From positions 1 to 64,000 of the forward strand of contig JAVBLA010000001.1 in assembly GCA_031553775.1 (NCBI GenBank): a stretch of 64,000 nt of DNA, in the 5' to 3' direction. How positions within the stretch are numbered: position 1 is the stretch's first letter; each line of letters starts with the position of its first letter. Made by a program: the position numbers and the translations under genes. This document shows positions 6,840-14,239 of this stretch, piece by piece. This DNA is from JAISFI01 sp031553775. Lineage in GTDB: Bacteria; Bacteroidota; Bacteroidia; Bacteroidales; Azobacteroidaceae. The notes under the pieces are model-generated. The model saw nothing but the letters and a program-made list of their open reading frames with translations. It searched no databases and was not told the DNA's origin.

Positions 6840-8234
6840 TTATTCTTTATTCATACGCACGATTCTAGGCATGAATTTTCCATGAATATCTATCAGTTCT
6901 TTTTGAAAATCCATCACCCGTTCGATGTTTTTATATGCTAAAGGAGCTTCTTCCACACTACCTCCGATTAATTGTACTCCTTCCTGGTCCAGCATCTTTT
7001 TCAAAGCTGACTGGGTGAAGTTTTCTTTGGCTTTTTGCCTCGACATGGCCCGTCCGGCGCCATGAGATGCCGAATAGACCGATTCGGGTATCCCGCGACC
7101 TTGTACCAGGTAACCGGAGGTAGTCATGCTTCCCGGAATAATTCCCGATTCACCGGCATGTGCAGGAGTTGCCCCTTTCCGGTGGATAATTGCTTTCTGC
7201 CCGTCCAACTCTTCTTCCCATGCAAAATTGTGATGGTTGCCTACTGTCGACAGTATTTTCAGCCCGAGTGTTTTGCTCAGGTTGGCATGGATACGTTCAT
7301 GGCAGGCCACGGCATAGTCTCCGGCTAAACTCATGCTCATCCAGTAAGTCTGTCCGGCTTCGGAATCCATATCTAACCATGCAAAATGTCCCGCCTCCCT
7401 TGGAAGTTTACATTGTTCTTTGGCAATGTTACTGTAATGTTTGGCAATTTCATTTCCCAATCCACGGGAACCTGAATGGGAGAGTAATGCCAGGTATTTT
7501 CCTCCTGGCAACCCCAGACAATTTTCCTCCAATAATTCCAGTTCTCCAAATTCCACAAAATGATTACCGCCACCGGAAGAACCCAGCTGACGAATGGCTT
7601 TCCCATGTAGGGCTCTCAGGATTTTATCTGTTTGAAATTCCCGGCGATCCAACACTTCATGCTCCTGAGAAAATGGGATGCCGCCTTCCATTCCGAAATG
7701 AGTGCAATCTTTCAACGCTTGTTTGATCTGATAACTGTACCGGTTCAGAAAGCCTGGCTTTTCATCCAGTATGGATAAAGACATCCGGCAACCGATATCT
7801 ACGCCTACGGCGAAAGGAATAACTGCATTCTTCACCGCCAGTACTCCTCCGATCGGTAAGCCATAACCTGCATGTGCATCGGCCATCAGTGCTCCTTGCA
7901 GACTAACCGGCAGGCGCATGGCCAATTCCATTTGCTGCCTGGCTATGGTTTCGATATATTTTCCTCCATAAATTTTGAATGCCAGTGCATGGTCTTTTAA
8001 TTCATAAACGGAAAATGATTTTATCTGTTCCTGTGGGCAGAAATGATTTGCCAGTTTACCCCAGATTTCATCATGAATGAATGGCTGGGGATTTTCTAAT
8101 ATTTGTTCTAATGTACGGATTACATTTTCTTTGGTGTCATGTTTGCAATGTTTGGATATGATATTAATAGCCAGACTGCGCGACACGTTATCGATATAAC
8201 CCAGTTTACTTAGTTCTTTGAGTTGTATGTTCAT
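6840..8234 (-). CDS. rtcB: RtcB-family RNA ligase / tRNA-splicing ligase homologue
   Basis: A 464-residue RtcB-type protein. RtcB joins RNA 2',3'-cyclic phosphate (or 3'-phosphate) ends to 5'-hydroxyl ends using GTP and manganese. Conserved elements in order: D-A-H-A-G-Y-G-L-P-I-G-G-V, G-V-D-I-G-C-R-M (Asp and Cys metal ligands), G-G-G-N-H-F-V-E, S-H-S-G-S-R-G-L-G, V-G-N-H-H-N-F-A-W, H-R-K-G-A-T-P-A-H, G-S-M-T-T-S-G-Y-L-V and S-A-S-H-G-A-G-R, whose His is the residue guanylylated in characterised RtcB. All appear intact. The N-terminal 80 residues are more divergent than in E. coli RtcB, consistent with a separate subfamily. No archease or RtcA gene is adjacent; in bacteria the role is RNA repair rather than intron splicing. 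Confidence 0.92.
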   Translation of the reverse strand: MNIQLKELSKLGYIDNVSRSLAINIISKHCKHDTKENVIRTLEQILENPQPFIHDEIWGKLANHFCPQEQIKSFSVYELKDHALAFKIYGGKYIETIARQQMELAMRLPVSLQGALMADAHAGYGLPIGGVLAVKNAVIPFAVGVDIGCRMSLSILDEKPGFLNRYSYQIKQALKDCTHFGMEGGIPFSQEHEVLDRREFQTDKILRALHGKAIRQLGSSGGGNHFVEFGELELLEENCLGLPGGKYLALLSHSGSRGLGNEIAKHYSNIAKEQCKLPREAGHFAWLDMDSEAGQTYWMSMSLAGDYAVACHERIHANLSKTLGLKILSTVGNHHNFAWEEELDGQKAIIHRKGATPAHAGESGIIPGSMTTSGYLVQGRGIPESVYSASHGAGRAMSRQKAKENFTQSALKKMLDQEGVQLIGGSVEEAPLAYKNIERVMDFQKELIDIHGKFMPRIVRMNKE

Positions 8235-8632
8235 AATTTGTTGTACAAATTTCAGCTATACACAATCACTTGATGGTGTATGCTAATGACTGATAAAAAT
8301 GAATAGAATTTTTTGATGGATTAACTGAACCTTTTTAGAAGATAAAAGGTATAAAAAAAACAATGTTCTGAAAAATAATCCAGAAGTTAATCCTAAACAG
8401 ATATGTAGTTATTGCTCCAGCATAATTAAACCCTTTCTAAATCATTAATGGGTTTATATTTGAAATATTGTGGGACAAAAGTAGCTGAATTTTTTGAATA
8501 TTGAAGTTTTTTTTATTGTTATTTATGAATATATTTAGATTTTAGTTGTAGGCAAAGACTTTTTTATAACTTTGTTTCTTTCAAAATCTTTATATTTTAG
8601 TTATCTGTGCGAAAAGGAGAATAGGAATACTT
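8235..8632 (+). promoter_or_regulatory. Divergent intergenic region with promoter at 8546-8574
   Basis: This AT-rich region separates rtcB (minus) from the GNAT-YoaP gene (plus). TTG at 8546-8548 and TAACTTTG at 8567-8574 are 18 bases apart and lie about 58 bases before the start codon at 8633, a convincing promoter. A second TATATTTG stands at 8455-8462 without a clear upstream box. I found no obvious rtcB promoter and no RNA gene or repeat. Confidence 0.55.
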
Positions 8633-9400
8633 ATGAGGACAAATTTTATTACTCTTACAAAAGAAAATATCGATAAAGAACACATTTGCTGTGCCTTTTC
8701 CGATAAGAAGTGCAAAGAAAGTTATGAATTGAAAAAAAAATGGCTAAAAAAAGAGTTCGATAATGGCTATGTTTTCCGCAGGCTTGATGAACGAGCCAAA
8801 GTTTTTATTGAATATGTCTCTGCAGAGAAAGCATGGATTCCTGTTGAAGCTCCTAATTATCTGATGATCAATTGTTTTTGGGTGTCCGGACAGTATAAGG
8901 GCAAGGGTTATGCCAAAGCTTTATTGCAATCTGCCGTCGATGATGCCAGACAACAGGGAAAAGACGGATTGGTAACAGTAGTAGGAACCGCAAAGTTTCA
9001 TTTTATGAGTGATACCAAATGGTTTTTAAGGCAAGGCTTCACTATTGTAGAAAAACTTTCTTCCGGATTCAGCCTGTTGATGATGAAGTTCAATCCTGCA
9101 GCTTCCGATCCCAAATTCAGGGAAACAGTGTTAACAGGAGAATGTCCCGATAAAGATGGATTGGTGGTGTATTACTCGAACCGTTGTCCGTTTACGGAAT
9201 ACTATATTCGTGACTCTTTAACGGAAACTGCCCGGAAAAGGGAATTGGCATTGAAGATTATTAAGCTGGAGACGATGGAAGAAGCCCGGTCTGCTCCCAC
9301 ACCGGCAACTATTTTCAGTTTGTTTTATAATGGGAAGTTTGTGACTACTGATGTTAGTGTTTGTATGGACAGCCGGTTTGATAAAGTGATGAAGAAATAA
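8633..9400 (+). CDS. GNAT N-acetyltransferase with C-terminal YoaP domain
   Basis: A 255-residue two-domain protein. Residues 1-160 form a GNAT domain with the acetyl-CoA loop in W-V-S-G-Q-Y-K-G-K-G-Y-A-K-A-L-L and the later G-T-A-K-F-H-F-M-S-D-T-K-W-F-L-R-Q-G-F. Residues about 175-255 form a YoaP-like domain: V-V-Y-Y-S-N-R-C-P-F-T-E-Y-Y-I and P-T-P-A-T-I-F-S-L-F-Y-N-G-K-F-V-T, a thioredoxin-like arrangement with a single Cys at the CxxC position. The same architecture is common in Clostridia and Bacteroidetes as 'GNAT family with YoaP domain'; its substrate is unknown. The gene is single, with a good promoter upstream. Confidence 0.88.
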   Translation: MRTNFITLTKENIDKEHICCAFSDKKCKESYELKKKWLKKEFDNGYVFRRLDERAKVFIEYVSAEKAWIPVEAPNYLMINCFWVSGQYKGKGYAKALLQSAVDDARQQGKDGLVTVVGTAKFHFMSDTKWFLRQGFTIVEKLSSGFSLLMMKFNPAASDPKFRETVLTGECPDKDGLVVYYSNRCPFTEYYIRDSLTETARKRELALKIIKLETMEEARSAPTPATIFSLFYNGKFVTTDVSVCMDSRFDKVMKK

Positions 9401-9508
9401 AACTTTTTGTCACAAAAAACTAATGATATATAAATTATACAATTTCATTTCTCCGCAAACCATCGATTTAATATCTTTGCCCGTCTTTTATGATATAAAA
9501 TCGGATTC

Positions 9509-10630
9509 ATGTCAGCAAATTCATTTTTGATCGCTTCAAAACCACATTATCCTATTCTCGACGGACTGCGTGGAGTGGCAGCTGTTATTGTAGTAATGTT
9601 CCATATTCTGGAGGCTCATGCTACCAGCCACCTCGATCAAATGATCAACCATGGTTATCTGGCTGTGGATTTCTTTTTTGTCCTTTCTGGTTTTGTAATC
9701 GGTTATGCCTACGATGATCGCTGGAACAAAATGAGTCTCGGTACTTTCTTTAAGCGCCGTTTGGTCCGGTTGCACCCCATGGTTATTATGGGGATGATTG
9801 TCGGAGCCATCTGTTTTTATTTTCAGGATTCTGCGATGTGGCCCGGTATACATGAAGTCCCTGTCTGGACTTTGTTATTGGTAATGCTGATCGGTTTTAC
9901 CCTGCTTCCGGTGCCAACTTCCATGGATATTCGGGGTTGGGATGAGATGCATCCGCTTGATGGGCCGGGTTGGACTTTGTTTTTTGAATATATTGCCAAT
10001 ATTCTTTATGCGCTCTTTGTACGGAAATTCTCAAAAACAATGCTTGCGATCCTGGTATTTATTGCGGGATGTGCAACGATACACTTAGCAGTAACGAGCC
10101 CCCAGGGTGATATGGTAGGAGGCTGGTCGGTCACAGCCGAACAATTACGGATTGGTTTTACCCGCCTGATGTACCCTTTCTTCGCCGGCTTATTACTATC
10201 GAGGATTGTTAAACCGGGTAAGGTTAAAAATGCGTTCCTCTGGTGTAGCCTGTTGGTTATTCTGGTGCTTTCGATACCTCGTATAGGGGGAAGTGAGCAC
10301 TTGTGGATGAATGGCCTGTACGAATCGCACATTATCATTTTTATTTTCCCGCTGATTGTATATTTAGGAGCAAGCGGAGGAACGCAGGATGGAAAATACA
10401 TGTCGAAAGTATGTCGTTTCTTCGGTGATATATCTTATCCGATTTATATAACCCATTATCCATTGGTATACATTTATACTGGTTGGATAAGTGATACTCA
10501 CTTTCCTATTGGAGAAACATGGCCGGTTGCTTTGCTTGTTTTTGTTTCAAGCGTTGTTTTGGCTTATGCCTGCCTGAAACTATATGATGAACCGGTTCGG
10601 AAATGGTTGAAAAACAAGATCCTGAAATGA
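9509..10630 (+). CDS. Acyltransferase 3 family membrane protein
   Basis: A 373-residue polytopic protein with about ten membrane segments. The N-terminal signature Y-P-I-L-D-G-L-R-G-V-A-A-V-I-V-V-M-F-H contains the D-G-L-R-G and catalytic His of acyltransferase-3 (OafA/YrhL) proteins, and G-Y-L-A-V-D-F-F-F-V-L-S-G-F-V-I-G-Y-A-Y follows as usual. The late S-Y-P-I-Y-I-T-H-Y-P-L motif is also typical. Such enzymes move acyl groups, often acetyl, onto surface sugars or other periplasmic acceptors; the acceptor here is unknown. TATCTTTG at 9472-9479 may be its -7 box. Its stop overlaps the start of the next gene (ATGA), so the two are coupled. Confidence 0.9.
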   Translation: MSANSFLIASKPHYPILDGLRGVAAVIVVMFHILEAHATSHLDQMINHGYLAVDFFFVLSGFVIGYAYDDRWNKMSLGTFFKRRLVRLHPMVIMGMIVGAICFYFQDSAMWPGIHEVPVWTLLLVMLIGFTLLPVPTSMDIRGWDEMHPLDGPGWTLFFEYIANILYALFVRKFSKTMLAILVFIAGCATIHLAVTSPQGDMVGGWSVTAEQLRIGFTRLMYPFFAGLLLSRIVKPGKVKNAFLWCSLLVILVLSIPRIGGSEHLWMNGLYESHIIIFIFPLIVYLGASGGTQDGKYMSKVCRFFGDISYPIYITHYPLVYIYTGWISDTHFPIGETWPVALLVFVSSVVLAYACLKLYDEPVRKWLKNKILK

Positions 10631-11058
10631 TTAGTCGGTTGAAATATTTGCAAAAAACAGGAATATGTGTGATTATTTTGTTTTCGGTTGTTTTGTTTTC
10701 AGGATGTTTTCAAATTCACACAGATAATCCGGAGAAAGCATTCAAGTATTGGACAGGCATTTCTTCATCTAATAGTGAAGTAGATGTAATAAACGGAAAA
10801 TACTGGAGATCATCTCATTTTACTTTAGAGTATGAAGTATATTTGAAAATGAAAGTATCTGCTGCATGGAAAACTTCATTAATAGAATTGAATGAAATGC
10901 TTCCCGATACAACAGAATGGTATTGCCCCAAGGATGTTCCTTCCTGGTTTTTCTTTCCGGAAGAGTATGTTAAATATAAATCCGCGTTGAATGATAACCT
11001 TTTGCTGTGGGAACAATTAAACGGAGATACTGTTTATATTTATGATCTTCAATTATAG
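10627..11058 (+). CDS. Predicted lipoprotein coupled to the acyltransferase
   Basis: A 143-residue protein. I choose the ATG at 10627 because it overlaps the acyltransferase stop as ATGA; the open frame begins 24 bases earlier inside that gene. The N-terminus (M-I-S-R-L-K-Y-L-Q-K-T-G then a hydrophobic run) ends in the lipobox L-F-S-G-C. The mature part contains D-N-P-E-K-A-F-K-Y-W-T-G-I, W-R-S-S-H-F-T-L-E-Y-E-V-Y-L-K-M and W-Y-C-P-K-D-V-P-S-W-F-F-F-P. No family is recognised. The tight coupling suggests a role linked to the acyltransferase or simple co-expression. Confidence 0.7.
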   Translation: MISRLKYLQKTGICVIILFSVVLFSGCFQIHTDNPEKAFKYWTGISSSNSEVDVINGKYWRSSHFTLEYEVYLKMKVSAAWKTSLIELNEMLPDTTEWYCPKDVPSWFFFPEEYVKYKSALNDNLLLWEQLNGDTVYIYDLQL

Positions 11059-11080
11059 TATTTGGTAAAGATTACTCAAA

Positions 11081-11590
11081 ATGAATCCGAAAAAGAACAT
11101 GAACCGATCGCTTATTATTTTTGCAATCTCTCTTTTTGTTTCTGTTACATTATCAGCCCAAACACATGAACACGACCATCCGCAAAACGAAATCGGATTG
11201 AGTGGCGGTGCGTCTTTTTGCCCGGATCATAAAGAATGGGGAGGAGGAATTCATGCACACTATTTCCGCACATTGGGTTTGCATAGCAAATGGTCTTTGG
11301 GAGGAGGAGTAGAGCAGGTTTGGTCCGACGGTACTCATTTTAATATCAGTGCCGGAGCCAAATACGAAATTATCGAAGATTTAAGTCTCGGAGTTTTGCC
11401 GGGAATTACATTCCTGAAACACAATGAAGATCCGGGATCATCTTTTCACTCCCAGTTTGCCGTACATTGCGAATTGGTCTATGCCTGCTTTCGTTTCGGA
11501 GATTTCCACGCGGGCCCGGCTATTGATTATTCGTGGTCAAAAGAAGATAGCCACATCATGCTCGGAATCCATTTGGCCTACGGATTCTAA
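11081..11590 (+). CDS. Exported beta-strand-rich protein, possible small outer-membrane barrel
   Basis: A 169-residue protein with a cleavable signal peptide (hydrophobic run ending S-V-T-L-S-A-Q); an in-frame Met at 11099 is an equally good start. After a His-rich linker (T-H-E-H-D-H) come alternating strands: G-L-S-G-G-A-S-F, W-G-G-G-I-H-A-H-Y-F-R-T-L-G, W-S-L-G-G-G-V-E-Q-V-W, F-N-I-S-A-G-A-K-Y-E-I, and a final H-I-M-L-G-I-H-L-A-Y-G-F. The last residue is Phe, as in outer-membrane barrels recognised by BamA. I infer a small barrel; the function is unknown. The His-rich start could bind metal. Confidence 0.7.
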   Translation: MNPKKNMNRSLIIFAISLFVSVTLSAQTHEHDHPQNEIGLSGGASFCPDHKEWGGGIHAHYFRTLGLHSKWSLGGGVEQVWSDGTHFNISAGAKYEIIEDLSLGVLPGITFLKHNEDPGSSFHSQFAVHCELVYACFRFGDFHAGPAIDYSWSKEDSHIMLGIHLAYGF

Positions 11591-11627
11591 ACAATCAACG
11601 AAAAATTATTTTTTCACTTTCAAAGAA

Positions 11628-11825
11628 TTATCCCCTGCTTTTCAAACTATTCGGATCCGGGTTAATCCTTTCCACCGCCTTTTTAACTTCATCGTCCGAA
11701 ACATATCCCGAACGCGTGCTTTTCCCCGCACTCAATTCATCCATGATCATTTTTTTGGTTTCTCCTACAATATTGGTAGAACCCATTTTCTCGAAATAAG
11801 CATCAACTTTTATTTCTGTGTCCAT
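11628..11825 (-). CDS. Small hypothetical protein
   Basis: A 65-residue reading frame on the minus strand in a gap otherwise without genes. The product is hydrophilic and plausible in composition (D-T-E-I-K-V-D-A-Y-F-E-K-M-G, G-E-T-K-K-M-I-M-D-E-L, Y-V-S-D-D-E-V-K-K-A-V-E-R-I-N-P-D). It does not overlap a gene on the other strand, which favours a real gene, but I recognise no family. The T-rich sequence just upstream (11851-11880) lacks a clear promoter. Confidence 0.5.
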   Translation of the reverse strand: MDTEIKVDAYFEKMGSTNIVGETKKMIMDELSAGKSTRSGYVSDDEVKKAVERINPDPNSLKSRG

Positions 11826-12146
11826 TTTCTTAAATATTAAAATTCTATCTTAATAACAAAAATGTAATAGAGATGTTTAGCTGTTGAGGCTGCAAATAAT
11901 ATATACCGGAAAAGATTCCGGGAAGAATTCAATCCGGAATACAGAATATGCCGGGAAAAAGCACTACTTTTGTGCTCTCTGAAGAGATTAACTGAGGGGA
12001 AATGACTAAATTTATTGAACATTTTAAGTAGCGAGCGCAAAGACCAAACTTGTTTGGAATTTGCCGAGTCACGAAAAATGACTAAATTTATTGAACATTT
12101 TTCCCTATCCGAGGTTTTATTTTTACATTTAGAAGTATTTGTGTTT
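11826..12146 (+). promoter_or_regulatory. Intergenic region before sufC with possible promoter at 11965
   Basis: The 320-base gap holds TACTTTTG (11965-11972), a match to the -7 consensus, within a short inverted repeat AGCAC...GTGCT; no convincing -33 box is seen. If used, the sufC leader of about 165 bases would contain both copies of the 26-base direct repeat listed separately. No coding sequence is supported here. Confidence 0.4.
12000..12101 (+). repeat. Tandem intergenic repeat, two copies of a 26-base core 76 bases apart
   Basis: The 26-base sequence beginning AAATGACTAAATTTATTGAA is present exactly at 12000-12025 and again at 12076-12101. The 50 bases between include GCGAGCGCAAAGACC and CTTGTTTGGAATTTGCC. 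The unit from TGAACATTTT (12016) to ATTTATT (12092) is matched at 32041-32115 in the opposite orientation, in both cases lying just upstream of a gene and in the same orientation as it. This looks like a dispersed repeat unit with a head-to-tail duplication here. Confidence 0.75.
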
Positions 12147-12896
12147 ATGTTGGATATAAAAAATCTGCATGCCGGAATTAACGGCAAAGAAATATTGAAA
12201 GGCATTGATTTAACGGTTAATGCAGGAGAAATTCATGCAATTATGGGACCTAATGGCTCCGGAAAAAGTACACTGGCTTCTGTGCTGGTAGGAAATCCGG
12301 CGTTTGAAGTCACCAAAGGGAAAGTCACTTTTGAAGAAAAAGATTTACTGGAATTATCCCCGGAAGATCGTGCCCGTGAGGGTGTTTTTCTCAGTTTCCA
12401 ATATCCCGTGGAAATTCCGGGTGTGAGTATGGTCAATTTCATGCGGACAGCCATCAACGAACATCGCAAATATAAAGGACTGGAACCTGTTTCCGCTACC
12501 GATTTCCTCAAAATGATGCGGGATAAACGCGAGATTGTGGAAATGGACAGTAAATTATCTAACCGCTCTGTCAACGAAGGATTTTCCGGTGGAGAAAAGA
12601 AACGCAATGAAATTTTCCAGATGGCGATGCTGGAACCCAAATTATCCATTCTGGATGAAACGGATTCGGGACTCGATATCGATGCCCTCCGGATTGTAGC
12701 CAATGGAGTAAATCGCTTGAAAACAAAAGAAAACGCAACGATTCTGATTACACATTATCAACGTTTGCTGGATTATATCAAACCGGATTTTGTACATGTG
12801 TTGTATAAAGGCCGGATTGTAAAAAGTGCCGGACCGGAACTGGCTTTGGAACTGGAAGAGAAAGGTTACGACTGGATCAAGGAAGGCAATGAGTGA
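12147..12896 (+). CDS. sufC: SufC, ATPase of the SUF iron-sulfur cluster assembly system
   Basis: A 249-residue ABC-type ATPase; the frame is open to 12015 but the family N-terminus M-L-D-I-K-N-L-H starts at 12147. Walker A is G-P-N-G-S-G-K-S-T (34-42), the ABC signature is F-S-G-G-E-K-K-R (146-153) in the SufC-specific form G-F-S-G-G-E-K-K-R-N-E, and Walker B is L-S-I-L-D-E (166-171) followed by T-D-S-G-L-D-I-D-A, also SufC-specific. SufC forms a complex with SufB and SufD that builds Fe-S clusters. It overlaps sufD by 8 bases. Unusually for Bacteroidales, sufB is not upstream; a repeat lies there instead. Confidence 0.95.
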   Translation: MLDIKNLHAGINGKEILKGIDLTVNAGEIHAIMGPNGSGKSTLASVLVGNPAFEVTKGKVTFEEKDLLELSPEDRAREGVFLSFQYPVEIPGVSMVNFMRTAINEHRKYKGLEPVSATDFLKMMRDKREIVEMDSKLSNRSVNEGFSGGEKKRNEIFQMAMLEPKLSILDETDSGLDIDALRIVANGVNRLKTKENATILITHYQRLLDYIKPDFVHVLYKGRIVKSAGPELALELEEKGYDWIKEGNE

Positions 12897-14238
12897 CAAG
12901 CAGCAATATATCGATATATTCAATCAATACAGGCATTTGATTGAAGAGCCTTGTGCCGGAGGATTAAACCGCGTCCGCAGTCAGGCTTTGCAGGATTTTG
13001 AACGGATCGGTTTTCCGGTTTATCAATCGGAAGATTACCAGCAAACCAATGCAGAAGCTGCGTTTGAGCATGATTATGGCATGAATTTTAAGAGATTGTC
13101 CATGCCTCTGAACCCGGAAACGATTTTTCACTGTGATGTGCCGAACTTATCGACCAGTCTTTATTTCATAGTTAATGATGGGTTTTACCATGCACATCAG
13201 CCTAAGGCAAAACTTCCGGAAAATGTCTTCTCTGGTAGTCTGAATGAATTTGCAAATCGTTTTCCTGAAGTATTTAATAAGTATTATGCCCGTTTGGCCG
13301 ATACTTCTACAGATGGTTTGGTTGCATTCAATACCATGTTCGCCCAGGACGGGTACGTACTGTATATCCCTGAAAATACGGTGATCGACAGGCCGATTCA
13401 ATTAATCAATACCCTGACAGGGGATGTGGATATCTTATGTAATCGCAGGCTCCTGATCATTGCTGAAAAAAATACCCGCGGAAAACTCCTGGTCTGTGAT
13501 CATACAGTGAACGAAGGAAGAAAATTTCTTTCTACACAGGTTGCGGAAATTTTCGTGGAAGAAAACGCGATACTGGATCTATATGAACTCGAAGAATCTT
13601 CAACGGAAACAACCCGCTTTTCTTCTATTTTCGTATCGCAGGAACAGAATTCCAATGTAATGATTAACGGCACAACCCTGTATAATGGATTGAGCCGCAA
13701 TAATTTCTATGTTTTCCTGAATGGAGAAAATGCTGAGACAAATCTTACCGGAATTGCAATTTCCGATGGAAAGCAACATACGGATAATTTTGTCAGGGTA
13801 GAACATAAGGTGCCGCATTGTACCAGCAACCAGTTGTTCAAATATGTATTGGATGGAGCTTCCATCGGTGTTTTCACCGGAAGAATCATTGTCGATCGCG
13901 ATGCACAGAAAACCAATGCATATCAAACAAACCGGAATCTTTGCGTAACCCGTGATGCCCGGATGTTTTCCAAACCCCAGCTCGAAATTTATGCTGATGA
14001 TGTAAAATGCTCGCATGGAATGACTACCGGACAATTGGATGAAACGGCCCTTTTTTACCTTCGCTCCCGCGGAATTTCTGAAAAAGAAGCCCGCCTTCTG
14101 TTGATGTTTGCTTTTACCAGCGATGTATTGAATACCATCCGGATCGATGCATTAAAAGATCGTTTACAACAGCTCGTGGAAAAGAGATTCAAAGGAGAAC
14201 TGGCAAAATGTGGAGGCTGTTGTGTAAAATGCGGATAA
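12889..14238 (+). CDS. sufD: SufD, scaffold component of the SUF system, with Cys-rich tail
   Basis: A 449-residue SufB/SufD-family protein; the ATG at 12889 overlaps the end of sufC and gives the normal start M-S-D-K-Q-Q-Y. The beta-helix core with alternating hydrophobics and the late motifs C-S-H-G-M-T-T-G-Q-L-D (catalytic-type His region of the family) and F-Y-L-R-S-R-G-I-x-x-x-E-A-R are clear. SufD partners SufB and SufC in the cluster scaffold. The last residues are K-C-G-G-C-C-V-K-C-G: four cysteines in C-x-x-C-C-x-x-C spacing. From memory, related Bacteroidales SufD proteins also end in a Cys-rich tail. sufS follows after one base. Confidence 0.93.
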   Translation: MSDKQQYIDIFNQYRHLIEEPCAGGLNRVRSQALQDFERIGFPVYQSEDYQQTNAEAAFEHDYGMNFKRLSMPLNPETIFHCDVPNLSTSLYFIVNDGFYHAHQPKAKLPENVFSGSLNEFANRFPEVFNKYYARLADTSTDGLVAFNTMFAQDGYVLYIPENTVIDRPIQLINTLTGDVDILCNRRLLIIAEKNTRGKLLVCDHTVNEGRKFLSTQVAEIFVEENAILDLYELEESSTETTRFSSIFVSQEQNSNVMINGTTLYNGLSRNNFYVFLNGENAETNLTGIAISDGKQHTDNFVRVEHKVPHCTSNQLFKYVLDGASIGVFTGRIIVDRDAQKTNAYQTNRNLCVTRDARMFSKPQLEIYADDVKCSHGMTTGQLDETALFYLRSRGISEKEARLLLMFAFTSDVLNTIRIDALKDRLQQLVEKRFKGELAKCGGCCVKCG

Positions 14239-14239
14239 G

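Noticed and set aside
7190..7726. 178-codon open frame antisense to rtcB
   Set aside because: Fully inside rtcB, whose frame carries all family motifs; no promoter points to it.
12000..12101. Possible CRISPR array
   Set aside because: Only two tandem copies of a 26-base core with a 50-base spacer, no cas genes, and the third copy is 20 kb away alone; a dispersed repeat fits better.
11837..12205. 122-codon open frame on the minus strand over the sufC upstream region
   Set aside because: It consists largely of the two repeat copies and AT-rich spacer, overlaps sufC's start, and the product has no domain-like composition.
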